Source: Paractinoplanes tereljensis
Lineage (GTDB): Bacteria; Actinomycetota; Actinomycetes; Mycobacteriales; Micromonosporaceae
DNA length: 64,000 nt
NCBI RefSeq assembly: GCF_016862435.1
Contig: NZ_BOMY01000025.1
Span: 1 to 64,000 of the forward strand
Direction: 5' to 3'
Shown: positions 1 through 7,846 of the stretch, in pieces
How the letters are laid out: the number at the start of each line of letters is the position of its first letter
Position numbering within the stretch: position 1 is the stretch's first letter
Program-made: the position numbers and the translations under genes
Notes under the pieces: model-generated
Databases searched by the model: none
What the model saw: the letters and a program-made list of their open reading frames with translations, nothing else
What the model was told of the DNA's origin: nothing

Positions 1-84
1 GCGGGTCGCGGTGCTGCTGCCCATCACGCTGCGCGTCGCGCTGCGGGTCGCGGTGCTGCTGCCCATCACGCTGCGCGTCGCGCT
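1..84. repeat. 42-bp perfect tandem repeat, at least two units
   Basis: Positions 1-42 and 43-84 are identical, and the next bases begin a third, diverging unit. The unit is a multiple of three and lies in frame in the minus-strand gene, encoding 14 residues. The array probably continues beyond the left edge. Perfect identity suggests recent slippage duplication. Confidence 0.9.
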
Positions 85-586
85 GCGGGTCGCGGCGCGG
101 GGTCTGGTCGCGGAACTGGGGGTCGGGGGTGTTGGGCTGGCGGCCGTAGACGGGGGCGGAACTGCGGCGCTGGTCCGGCGCGGTGAGGCGGCCGGGCTGG
201 GGCTGGCGGCGGTCGTCCTGGAGGTGGTCGGGCATGGCCATCGGGCGGTTCCACGACGGCTCGTCGCGCTGCGGCGAGGGCTGCGCGCCACCCGGGCCCG
301 AGCTCGCGCCGGAACGCGGCGCGTAACCACCGGAGCTTCGGTCCTGCGGCGGGCGCTGGTCGTACGAGCGCGGCTCGTCCCGCTGGACGGGGGTGTGTGA
401 ATAGCGCTGCGGGGTCTCCTCGGGATGCGAGGCCTCGTAGACGGGGGTGTGCACGGCCTTCCGGCGGCCGGGGTCGCCGGGGTAGCGCTGGCCGGGCAGC
501 GGCTCCCACTCCCAGGTGATCTCGTAGACCCAGGCGGGCTCGTCGCCCCAGCGGTCGTCGCCGATCTGCGAGCTCCAGCCGTTCAT
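1..586 (-). CDS. Hypothetical repeat-containing protein, N-terminal 195 aa (runs off left edge)
   Basis: The frame is open from an ATG at 586 to the left edge, so only the N-terminus is visible. It starts with a conserved-looking aromatic and acidic segment (DEPAWVYEITWEWEPLPGQ, about residues 15-33). After that it becomes a low-complexity, Pro/Gln/Arg/Asp-rich tail with no recognisable domain. At the left edge the tail turns into exact 14-residue repeats (RDPQRDAQRDGQQH) encoded by a 42-bp tandem DNA repeat. No signal peptide or membrane segment is visible. I do not recognise the family; the disordered, charged tail suggests a scaffold or binding role, but that is a guess. It is divergent from the ABC exporter at 731. 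Confidence 0.7.
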   Translation of the reverse strand, partial: MNGWSSQIGDDRWGDEPAWVYEITWEWEPLPGQRYPGDPGRRKAVHTPVYEASHPEETPQRYSHTPVQRDEPRSYDQRPPQDRSSGGYAPRSGASSGPGGAQPSPQRDEPSWNRPMAMPDHLQDDRRQPQPGRLTAPDQRRSSAPVYGRQPNTPDPQFRDQTPRRDPQRDAQRDGQQHRDPQRDAQRDGQQHRDP

Positions 587-684
587 CGGGCAGCCAACAG
601 CAAGCCCGGCGATTGGCGACGCTCCGTCACGGTCGAGTCCACTTCTCGTGCGAAAAATGTGCGGTGGCCGTCCGGAGACCCGGG

Positions 685-690
685 TAGAGT
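685..690 (+). promoter_or_regulatory. Candidate -10 box for the ABC exporter operon
   Basis: TAGAGT fits an actinobacterial -10 element and sits about 40 bp before the GTG start at 731. It lies inside a GGAGAC/GTCTCC inverted repeat (674-694). No convincing -35 is seen, so this is weak. A good Shine-Dalgarno (GGAAGGAG) follows just before the start. Confidence 0.3.
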
Positions 691-730
691 CTCCCGGCTC
701 CACTGCGGGGTTTGGAAGGAGATTAACGGC

Positions 731-1591
731 GTGGACCGGATTGGCGCCAGCGTGCTGACGATCTCTCCCGGTCGGCCGTTCCGCGCTTCCCTCACTACTT
801 TCGGTGCACTGGTCTGGTCGGGTTTCCGGCGCTACGCGACCTATCGGCAGGCCACCATAGCCGGATCGTTCACCAACATAGTCTTCGGCTTCCTTCGCTG
901 CTACGTGCTCTTGGCCGTAGCGGCCGGCGCGGTGGGCAATCGCCCGGCCGGGTATGACGTCGAGCAACTCGCGACATACGTCTGGGTGGGTCAGGGATTA
1001 CTCGCTGTGACCGGAATGTGGGGTTGGGCCGAGCTGGCCGACCGGATCCGCACCGGAGACATCGCATCCGACCTGTTACGTCCGGTTCCGCCGGTCGTGT
1101 CGTACCTCGCGGCTGACCTGGGTCGTGCGTTGCACGGCGTCCTCACCCGTTTTCTCGGTCCGGTGCTGGTCGGGCTGCTGTTCTTTCCGCTGGTCACCCC
1201 GCAGCGATGGCAGACCGTCCCGTTGTTCGTGCTGTCCGTGCTGCTGGCCGTGGTGGGGTGTTTCGGCTGCCGATTCCTGATCAACGCGACCGCCTACTGG
1301 CTGCAGGACGCCCGCGGCCCGCAGATGCTGTGGACGCTCGGGTCGGGGGTGCTGGCCGGCCTCTACTTCCCGCTGCGGCTGCTCCCGGAGTGGCTGACCG
1401 TGACGCTGTGGGTCGCCACCCCGCTGCCGGGTCTGCTGCAGACCCCGCTGGACGTCCTGGTCGAACGCGACCCGCCGGCCTTGCAGGCCGGCCTGGTCGC
1501 CCTGCAGGCGATCTGGGCGGTGCTGCTCATCTGGCTGGCCACCGTGGTGCAGCGGCGCGCCGAACGCAAGCTGGTGGTGCAGGGTGGGTGA
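731..1591 (+). CDS. ABC-2 family exporter permease (COG4587-like)
   Basis: A 286-residue integral membrane protein with about six hydrophobic segments. It is the first permease of a three-gene exporter with the gene order seen for the COG4587/COG3694/COG4586 family: two dissimilar permeases followed by an ATPase. The open frame extends upstream, but the GTG at 731 is preferred because GGAAGGAG lies 8-10 bases before it. The gene overlaps the next permease by 8 bp, indicating translational coupling. The substrate is unknown; this family is linked in general to export of hydrophobic compounds or lipids. Confidence 0.85.
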   Translation: MDRIGASVLTISPGRPFRASLTTFGALVWSGFRRYATYRQATIAGSFTNIVFGFLRCYVLLAVAAGAVGNRPAGYDVEQLATYVWVGQGLLAVTGMWGWAELADRIRTGDIASDLLRPVPPVVSYLAADLGRALHGVLTRFLGPVLVGLLFFPLVTPQRWQTVPLFVLSVLLAVVGCFGCRFLINATAYWLQDARGPQMLWTLGSGVLAGLYFPLRLLPEWLTVTLWVATPLPGLLQTPLDVLVERDPPALQAGLVALQAIWAVLLIWLATVVQRRAERKLVVQGG

Positions 1592-2384
1592 GATCCGGGC
1601 GTACGCGGCATTAGCCGGCGGGAAGTGGCGGTCGATGCTGTCCTACCGGGCGTCGTTCGCGGCCGAGATGCTGAGCAACGTCGGCGCCACCGTCCTCGAC
1701 GTGACCACCGTGTTCGTGCTGTTCCGGGCAACCGCGCAGATCGGCGGGTTCACCCTGGCCCAGGCGATCCTGATGACCGGACTGACCGCGTTCGGGTTCG
1801 TGCTGGCCGACATGACCGTCGGCAACATCGACGACCTGAAGAGATATGTACGCACCGGTCAGCTCGACACCATGCTGACCCGCCCGCTGCCGGTGCTGCC
1901 GCAGCTGGTCTTCACCGATCTGCCGCTGCGCAAGCTGCTGCGACTGGTGTTCGGGGCGACCATCTACGGCATCGCGCTGGCCGCCAACGACATCGACTGG
2001 ACGCCGGCCCGGGTGGTGCTGGCCGCGGTGGTGCCGGTCGGGGCGGCGTTCTTCTTCGGGGCGATCTTCGTGCTGACCGCCAGCTTCGCGTTCTGGTGGG
2101 TCGAGTCGGGGGAGATCGGCAACGGTTTCACCTACGGCGGGCGGGACTTCACGTCGTACCCGATCACGGTTTACAGCAACTGGTTCCGGGACCTGTTCGC
2201 GTACACCCTGGGCTTTGGTTTTGTCTCCTATCAGCCGGCGCTGGCGCTCCTGGGCCGGACCGATCCGCTGGGTCTGCCGGCCTGGGCCGGCTATGTGTCC
2301 CCGCTGGTGGCGCTGCCGGCGGTGGCGATCGCCACCGCGGTGTGGCGCGTCGGCATCCGCCACTACCGGAGTACGGGTTCATGA
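1584..2384 (+). CDS. ABC-2 family exporter permease (COG3694-like)
   Basis: A 266-residue membrane protein with six predicted transmembrane segments, the second permease of the exporter. It starts with GTG inside the end of the preceding gene, and its stop overlaps the ATPase start in an ATGA junction, so the three proteins are probably made in equal amounts. A long loop carrying a GRDFTSYPITVY segment, typical of this permease group, sits at about residues 185-200. Not likely to work without its two neighbours. Confidence 0.85.
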   Translation: MGEIRAYAALAGGKWRSMLSYRASFAAEMLSNVGATVLDVTTVFVLFRATAQIGGFTLAQAILMTGLTAFGFVLADMTVGNIDDLKRYVRTGQLDTMLTRPLPVLPQLVFTDLPLRKLLRLVFGATIYGIALAANDIDWTPARVVLAAVVPVGAAFFFGAIFVLTASFAFWWVESGEIGNGFTYGGRDFTSYPITVYSNWFRDLFAYTLGFGFVSYQPALALLGRTDPLGLPAWAGYVSPLVALPAVAIATAVWRVGIRHYRSTGS

Positions 2385-3331
2385 TTCAGATGCGGGAACT
2401 GCGCAAGGACTTCACGGTACGGGTGAAGGCGGGCCGGCTGCGGCGGGAGAAACGCACGGTCTCCGCGGTCGACGGGATCGACCTGACCATCGAGCCGGGG
2501 GAGATGGTCGGCTACATCGGCCCGAACGGGGCCGGCAAGTCGACCACGCTGAAGATGCTGACCGGGGTGCTGTCGCCGAGCTCGGGCGAGGTGTCGGTGT
2601 TCGGGCTGACCCCGGTGCCGCAGCGCACCCGGCTGGCCCTGCGGATCGGGGTGGTCTTCGGGCAGCGGTCGCAGCTCTGGTGGGACCTGCCGCTGGGGGA
2701 GTCGTTCCGGCTGCTGCGGCACATCTACCGGGTGCCGGCGGCCGAGCACGAGGCCCGCCTGCGCCGCTGCCGTGGCCTGCTGGATCTCGACGCGTTCCTG
2801 GACACCCCGGTCCGTCAGCTGTCCCTGGGGCAGCGGATGCGCGGGGAGCTGACCGCGGCGCTGCTGCACGGGCCGCGGGTGCTCTTCCTGGACGAACCGA
2901 CGATCGGCCTGGACGTGGTGAGCAAGCAGGCGGTGCGGTCGTTCCTGGCCGAACTGGGCGCTTCGGGGGATGTGACCCTGGTGCTGACCACCCACGATCT
3001 CGCCGATATCGAGCGGTTGTGCGACCGGCTGGTGGTGATCGACCACGGGCGGGTGGTCCACGACGGCACGATTGAGGCGTTGCACGCGCGGTACGGCTCG
3101 CGGCGGAGCCTGGTGGTCGAGCTCGACGAGCCGCTGCCGCCGGGTTTCACGCTGCCGGGCGCGTCGGTGACCGGCGTCGAGGCGGACGGCCACCGGGTAA
3201 CGTTCGCGCTGGACGGCTCGTCGTCCGGCGCGGCGGTCGCCGCGCTGGTGGCGGTGGCCTCGGTGCGTGACCTGTCGGTGGTGGAACCGGACATCGAGGA
3301 CGTCGTGGCGCGCCTCTATCAGGCGGGATGA
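2381..3331 (+). CDS. ABC transporter ATP-binding protein (COG4586-like)
   Basis: A 316-residue ATPase that powers the two permeases upstream. Walker A is GPNGAGKST, the signature is LSLGQRMRGEL, and Walker B is VLFLDEPTIGLD, followed by a TTHD switch histidine. A C-terminal extension of about 80 residues after the nucleotide domain is usual for export ATPases of this group. The ATG overlaps the upstream TGA. An 18-residue insert around KAGRLRREKRTVSAVDG near the N-terminus also fits the family. The first secreted glucanase begins 4 bp after its stop, so the exporter and GH16 genes may be cotranscribed. Confidence 0.9.
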   Translation: MIQMRELRKDFTVRVKAGRLRREKRTVSAVDGIDLTIEPGEMVGYIGPNGAGKSTTLKMLTGVLSPSSGEVSVFGLTPVPQRTRLALRIGVVFGQRSQLWWDLPLGESFRLLRHIYRVPAAEHEARLRRCRGLLDLDAFLDTPVRQLSLGQRMRGELTAALLHGPRVLFLDEPTIGLDVVSKQAVRSFLAELGASGDVTLVLTTHDLADIERLCDRLVVIDHGRVVHDGTIEALHARYGSRRSLVVELDEPLPPGFTLPGASVTGVEADGHRVTFALDGSSSGAAVAALVAVASVRDLSVVEPDIEDVVARLYQAG

Positions 3332-3334
3332 GCT

Positions 3335-4183
3335 ATGAACCCACTGCCCATCGTGGTTCTTCTGGTGCTGGCCACCATGCCGCGCGCGGCCGTCGGCCCG
3401 ACCTTCGCGGTCGCCGCCTACCAGCCGCCCCGGGTCACCGGCGAAGCGAGCCGGACGATCACCTTCGACGGGCCGGCCGGTTCGCCGATCGACCCGGCGG
3501 TGTGGAACCACGAGACCGGCGGGGGCGGGTGGGGCAACGGCGAGCTGGAGACCTACACCGACAGCGCCGAGAACTCCTACCTCGACGGCGCCGGCAACCT
3601 GCGGATCTCGGCCTATCGGACCGGTACCGGCTTCACCAGCGCGCGGATCACCACCCAGGACAAGGTCGTGGTCCAGCCCGGCTCGTACGTCGAGGCGTCG
3701 ATCGTCGCGCCGGTCGGCGCCGGAGTGTGGCCGGCCTTCTGGGCGATCGGCGCGAACATCGGCGAGGTGGGCTGGCCGGCCTGCGGTGAGCTGGACATCT
3801 TTGAGGGCACCGGGGCCACCCCGACCGAGGCCCACGCGGCCGTGCACCTAGCCGCGGCCGACGACCCGGCAACCGACAAATCGTATGGCTGGGGCGAACC
3901 GGGCGGCACCACCGACGTCGGCAGTTCCCTCGAAGACGGCCCGCACCGGTACGGCGTCTACTTCGACGACAAGATCGTCCGCTTCTACCTCGACCGCCGG
4001 CCGACCATGACGGTGCCGGCCACGGCCGCGCTCAACGCCGGTCGCTCGTGGCCGTTCGGCGGACCGCAATATCTGATTCTCAACGTGGCGGTCGACGGGA
4101 CGACCGATAATTCCGCCACGGTGTTCCCACGCACCATGACCGTGCACCCGATCTCGATCTGGCACGGCGGTGTGCCCTTCTGA
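3335..4183 (+). CDS. Secreted family 16 glycoside hydrolase (beta-1,3-glucanase-like)
   Basis: A 282-residue GH16 enzyme expected to cleave beta-1,3 or mixed beta-glucans outside the cell. Residues 1 to about 25 look like a short Sec signal peptide. The GH16 active-site motif is ELDIFE, with E152 as likely nucleophile, D154 as helper and E157 as acid/base, and substrate-side tryptophans are present in NHETGGGGWGNGE. There is no binding module. It is followed 11 bp later by a paralogue with near-identical catalytic-core motifs, a tandem duplication. Fine substrate specificity cannot be read from sequence alone. Confidence 0.9.
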   Translation: MNPLPIVVLLVLATMPRAAVGPTFAVAAYQPPRVTGEASRTITFDGPAGSPIDPAVWNHETGGGGWGNGELETYTDSAENSYLDGAGNLRISAYRTGTGFTSARITTQDKVVVQPGSYVEASIVAPVGAGVWPAFWAIGANIGEVGWPACGELDIFEGTGATPTEAHAAVHLAAADDPATDKSYGWGEPGGTTDVGSSLEDGPHRYGVYFDDKIVRFYLDRRPTMTVPATAALNAGRSWPFGGPQYLILNVAVDGTTDNSATVFPRTMTVHPISIWHGGVPF

Positions 4184-4194
4184 CGAGGAGCTTC

Positions 4195-5529
4195 ATGCTG
4201 CCGCCGATCCCCTTGATCGCCGCGGTCATGGTGGTTCTGCTCTCGATGTTCGGCACCCCCTCAGTGTCAGTTGACGACAGCAAGCCGGTGGAGGCCGTGC
4301 TCAACGGGTCCGCGTCGGTCAACCTCGACGGCTGGACGACCGCCGCCGAGCAGGGCACGATCGCGATCGAGCGGTTCACCGGCCGGACCGGCGCGCCGGA
4401 ACCGACCGGCGTGCGGCTCAGCGCCGGCGGCAGCACCGGCGACTGGGCGTTCGCGATGGTCGCGATCCACCGGGGCTTCTTCGAGCCCGGCGAGTACTAC
4501 CGGATGACCGCCTACCTGCGGGACCTCAAGGGCAAGGGCCGCGCCTACGGCCTGCTGCTCGCCAACGCCCAATATCAAAATCAACCCACCAGGACCGCCG
4601 AGTACGGCAAGCCGGCCGACACCAAGTGGGTCCAGGTCACCCGTACCTTCCTCGCGACCGGCACCGGCGGCACGGACACCGGGGTCTACCTGGCGCTCCC
4701 GTCCACCGGCTCGTTCCAGGTCGAGGTGACCGGGGTGAGCGTGCAGCGGGTCGATCCGCCGCTGCCACCGCAGGTGAAGGCCGGGACCGCCGCCACGACC
4801 AAGGTCAGCTTCGCCGGGAAGGCCGGTTCGCCGCCCGACCCGGACCTCTGGAACCACGAGACCGGCGGTGGGGGCTGGGGGCACGGCGAACCGCAGATCT
4901 ACACCGCCAGCACCAAGAACGCCCAGCTGAACGGCGCGGGCGGGCTGGACATCACGGTCCGCAAGGACGGCAGCACGTACACCAGCGCCCGGCTCAACTC
5001 CAAGGGTGGCGTGACCGTGAAGTCCGGCTCATACCTGGAGGTGAAGGCCACCGGGCCGGCCGGCACAGGGGTATGGCCGGCCATCTGGCTGATCGGCACC
5101 GACGTCGACCAGGTCGGCTGGCCGCGGTGCGGCGAGATGGACGTGTACGAGGCGTCCGGCGGCACGCCGAACATCGCCCGCACCGCCGTGCACCTGCCGA
5201 CCGCCGCCGACCCGACCAAGGAACGGGCGTACGGCTGGGCCGAGGCCGAGTCGCAGACCGACCTGGGCGAATCGGCCGACGCCGCGTCGCACCTGTACGG
5301 CGTCTACTTCTCCGGCAAGCTGATCCGCTTCTACGTCGACCGCAAGCCGGCGATGACGATCTGGGCGTCGGACGCCCTGGCGACCGGCCGCCTCTGGCCG
5401 TTCGGCAAGTCGATGTACCTGGTCATGAACATCGCGATCAACCCGCTCGTGGACTACTCGCAGACCGTCTTCCCGCGCACGATGACCATCCACGCGATCA
5501 ACATCTGGGCCGGCGGCATCCCCTTCTAG
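4195..5529 (+). CDS. Secreted GH16 glycoside hydrolase with N-terminal beta-sandwich module
   Basis: A 444-residue paralogue of the preceding glucanase. It has a signal peptide (about 1-25), a CBM4/9-like carbohydrate-binding region at about 30-190 and a GH16 catalytic domain at about 200-444 with EMDVYE (E314, D316, E319). Motifs shared with the upstream enzyme (NHETGGGGWG, the VGWP[AR]CGE region, the C-terminal FPRTMT stretch) show duplication, with the extra module as the main difference. Its stop codon overlaps the stop of the convergent XRE-cupin gene. The two enzymes probably act together on fungal or plant beta-glucan. Confidence 0.9.
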   Translation: MLPPIPLIAAVMVVLLSMFGTPSVSVDDSKPVEAVLNGSASVNLDGWTTAAEQGTIAIERFTGRTGAPEPTGVRLSAGGSTGDWAFAMVAIHRGFFEPGEYYRMTAYLRDLKGKGRAYGLLLANAQYQNQPTRTAEYGKPADTKWVQVTRTFLATGTGGTDTGVYLALPSTGSFQVEVTGVSVQRVDPPLPPQVKAGTAATTKVSFAGKAGSPPDPDLWNHETGGGGWGHGEPQIYTASTKNAQLNGAGGLDITVRKDGSTYTSARLNSKGGVTVKSGSYLEVKATGPAGTGVWPAIWLIGTDVDQVGWPRCGEMDVYEASGGTPNIARTAVHLPTAADPTKERAYGWAEAESQTDLGESADAASHLYGVYFSGKLIRFYVDRKPAMTIWASDALATGRLWPFGKSMYLVMNIAINPLVDYSQTVFPRTMTIHAINIWAGGIPF

Positions 5530-6080
5530 GCGTGTTCCATCATGAGGACGGCCCAGGACGGCTCCAGGGCCTCGTAGTAGTGCGGCACGTCGCCGGGGAA
5601 GGCGATGTAGTCGCCCGGGCCGAGCTCGATCTGCCCGCCGGCCGGGCCCGCGAGGATGCGGCCGGCCGCGACCACCAGATGCTCGACGCTGCCCGGGATG
5701 TGCGCCTCGGCCTCGCGCGGCTGGCCCGGTTCCAGTTCGAGTACGTACAGGTCGCGGCGGGCGTGGGTCGACCCGGCCGCGAGCAGGGTGGCCGCGTACG
5801 TCGACTTGTCGGCCAGCAGCCGCGGGCCCTGACCGGCCCGGATCACCCGCACCTGACTGGTCGGCGGCTCGACGAGTCGGCTGAACGGCACGCCCAGCGC
5901 CACCCCGAGCGACCAGAGGGTCTCGATGCTCGGGTTGCCGGCGCCCGCCTCCAGCTGGGAGAGGGTCGACTTGGCCAGGCCGGCCCGGCGGGCCAGCTCG
6001 GCGAGGGAGATGCCGACGCGCTCACGTTCGCGGCGCAGGGCCGCGGCGATGGTGGCGAGCGGGGGTGCCGGCTGCTGCAT
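5526..6080 (-). CDS. XRE-family regulator with C-terminal cupin domain
   Basis: 184 residues. An N-terminal helix-turn-helix (about 8-65, with LAELARRAGLAKSTLSQLE) is followed by a cupin sensor (about 105-180, with HIPGSVEHLVV and GDYIAFPGDVPHYYEA). The frame extends upstream, but the ATG at 6080 has a GGAG Shine-Dalgarno and starts where the family does. It is divergent from azlC across a 65-bp gap with an inverted repeat, so it most likely represses azlCD and itself in response to a small ligand, possibly an amino acid. It converges on the GH16 gene with overlapping stop codons. Confidence 0.88.
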   Translation of the reverse strand: MQQPAPPLATIAAALRRERERVGISLAELARRAGLAKSTLSQLEAGAGNPSIETLWSLGVALGVPFSRLVEPPTSQVRVIRAGQGPRLLADKSTYAATLLAAGSTHARRDLYVLELEPGQPREAEAHIPGSVEHLVVAAGRILAGPAGGQIELGPGDYIAFPGDVPHYYEALEPSWAVLMMEHA

Positions 6081-6100
6081 GTTCGCTCCGTCGATCGTGT

Positions 6101-6118
6101 CGTTCGATTTGACGAACG
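6101..6118. promoter_or_regulatory. Inverted repeat operator between xre-cupin and azlC
   Basis: CGTTCG (6101-6106) and CGAACG (6113-6118) form a perfect inverted repeat with a 6-bp spacer. It covers the candidate azlC -35 box and lies 21 bp before the regulator start, placing it well for control of both genes by the XRE-cupin protein. Confidence 0.6.
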
Positions 6119-6137
6119 TTGGCGTGTCGTTCAGTAT
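6109..6137 (+). promoter_or_regulatory. Candidate azlC promoter, leaderless
   Basis: TTGACG (6109-6114), a 17-bp spacer and CAGTAT (6132-6137) make a plausible SigA-type promoter. The expected start point falls at about 6143-6146, on or next to the azlC ATG at 6146, and no Shine-Dalgarno is seen. The -35 overlaps the inverted repeat. Confidence 0.55.
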
Positions 6138-6145
6138 TTCAAACC

Positions 6146-6835
6146 ATGCGTACGGTACAGCGAACGGAAGCGGATCGGGCACTCCTGCGCGACGCCGCCA
6201 CCATCGCCGCGGCCATGATCGCGGTGGGCGCGTCGTTCGGTGCCATCGCGATCGCGTATGGCCTGCCGACCTGGGTGCCGTTCCTGATGTCCACGGTCGT
6301 CTTCGCCGGTGGCTCGCAGTTCCTGGCGGTCGGCCTGCTCGCGGCCGGCAACCCGCTCGCCGCGCTGGTGGCCGGCCTGCTGCTCAACGCCCGGCACCTG
6401 CCGTTCGGGCTGGCCGTGTCCGAGGCCGTCGGCCCGCGCCTGCGGGACCGGCTGATCGGCAGTCACGTGCTGACCGACGAGGTGGCCGCCTTCACCCTGG
6501 CCGAGCCGGATCCGGACCGGCGGCACCGGGTCTACTGGATCATCGGGCTGACGCTGTTCACGTCCTGGAACATCGGCACCGCCCTCGGCGTGTTGCTGGG
6601 CGGCGCCACCGGCGACCCGGACGCGCTGGGCCTGGACGCGGCGTTCCCGGCCGCTCTCTTGGCCCTGATCATGCCGTCATTGACGGATCGCGCCACCCGC
6701 ACGGTGGCCTTGACCGGGGCCGCGATCGCCGTCCTGCTGACCCCGGTGCTGCCCGCGGGCCTGCCGGTGATGTGTGCGCTGCTCGGTCTGCTGACTCTGG
6801 TCCGCCTGCCGCGTCGAAAGGAACGGTCATGCTGA
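6146..6835 (+). CDS. azlC: AzlC family branched-chain amino acid exporter, large subunit
   Basis: A 229-residue membrane protein with AzlC features: an N-terminal GASFGAIAIAYGL segment, several transmembrane helices and the LLLNARHLPFGLA motif at about residues 80-92. With AzlD it forms a two-component exporter for branched-chain or other neutral amino acids. The ATG at 6146 lies where transcription is expected to start. It overlaps azlD by 7 bp. Control by the divergent XRE-cupin gene is inferred from the shared operator region. Confidence 0.9.
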   Translation: MRTVQRTEADRALLRDAATIAAAMIAVGASFGAIAIAYGLPTWVPFLMSTVVFAGGSQFLAVGLLAAGNPLAALVAGLLLNARHLPFGLAVSEAVGPRLRDRLIGSHVLTDEVAAFTLAEPDPDRRHRVYWIIGLTLFTSWNIGTALGVLLGGATGDPDALGLDAAFPAALLALIMPSLTDRATRTVALTGAAIAVLLTPVLPAGLPVMCALLGLLTLVRLPRRKERSC

Positions 6836-7137
6836 TCGCCGCGATCGTCGCGCTGGGTGTCGGCACCTACGCCATGCGGCTCGGCGGAGTGCTGCTGCGC
6901 GGGCGGCTCGAGCTCTCCGAGACGCTGCAGCGGCTGCTGCCGATGGCCGCCGCCGCGCTGCTGGCCGCACTGGCGGGCACGGCGGCGCTGATGGCCGGGA
7001 CGGCGTTCGCCGGGGTCGCGCGCCCCGCGGGCGTACTCGTCGGGGGAATTCTGGCCTGGCGCAAGGCGCCGTTCGTCGTGGTGGTGCTGGCCGCCGCCGG
7101 AACGGCGGCCCTGTTGCGACTGGCCGGCGTCGACTAG
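6829..7137 (+). CDS. azlD: AzlD family branched-chain amino acid exporter, small subunit
   Basis: A 102-residue protein with about four hydrophobic segments and the AzlD-type N-terminus (IVALGVGTYAMRLGG). It is the obligate partner of AzlC. GAAAGGAA precedes the ATG, which lies inside the end of azlC, so translation is coupled. Its end overlaps the end of the convergent DUF3043 gene by 4 bp. Confidence 0.88.
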   Translation: MLIAAIVALGVGTYAMRLGGVLLRGRLELSETLQRLLPMAAAALLAALAGTAALMAGTAFAGVARPAGVLVGGILAWRKAPFVVVVLAAAGTAALLRLAGVD

Positions 7138-7751
7138 ATCTTGTCGCCCAGCTGGACCTGCGGCTTCGGGACGCGCATCCGGCGGAACGTGAGGCCCCGC
7201 ATCACGCCGTAGAACTGCAGCGAGCCGACCCGCAGCTCGCTCTTCGGGAAGCGCTCCCGGACCAGCTTCTTGACCTTGCGGGCGATCAGCACGCTGTCGA
7301 TGATCACCGCGACGGCCAGCAGCGCCCAGACGATGTTGCTGGCCAGCTGGACCTCGCGGATCTGGATCGTGGAGCCGATCAGCACGATCAGCGCGCCGCC
7401 GAAGAACCAGGTGCCGACCGTGCGCCGGGCGTCGATCAGGTTGCGGATCAGGGCCCGCTCCGGGCCGCGGTCGCGGGCGAGCAGGTAGCGCTCGTCGCCG
7501 TTGCGCATGCCCTCGGTCGCCTCGGCGCGCTCCACGCGCTGCCGCTCGCGCATCTGCTTCATCGCCTCGCGGCGGTTCTCCGGAGCCGGGGCGTTGACCT
7601 TGCGGCCGGTGTTCTGCCGCTTCGGCGTGGCCTGGCCGAGCTCCTTCTTGCTCGGCGTGTAGGCCTTCGGCCGGGCAGAAGGGTCGGTCACCTCCTCCGC
7701 GGTTTCGGGAGTGGCGACGTCGGCTGACTTGCGGCGAAAAAGCGAGGACAC
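7134..7751 (-). CDS. DUF3043 membrane protein
   Basis: 205 residues. The first ~110 are hydrophilic and basic (KAYTPSKKELGQATPKRQN region) and are followed by two transmembrane helices at about 125-143 and 150-172 and a basic C-terminal tail. This is the usual layout of DUF3043 proteins, conserved across actinobacteria with unknown function. The GTG start at 7751 (SSLFRRK follows) is chosen by similarity to the family N-terminus; no good Shine-Dalgarno is seen. It lies downstream of murA on the same strand. Confidence 0.8.
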   Translation of the reverse strand: MSSLFRRKSADVATPETAEEVTDPSARPKAYTPSKKELGQATPKRQNTGRKVNAPAPENRREAMKQMRERQRVERAEATEGMRNGDERYLLARDRGPERALIRNLIDARRTVGTWFFGGALIVLIGSTIQIREVQLASNIVWALLAVAVIIDSVLIARKVKKLVRERFPKSELRVGSLQFYGVMRGLTFRRMRVPKPQVQLGDKI

Positions 7752-7846
7752 GCTAGGAGAGTAGCCAAGCGGCGCGGTAACAGTTACACCGCGCCGCTCA
7801 TCGTGACGAAACCTTATGCATTTCTTCTGGGGTTTTCCGCCGCGGG

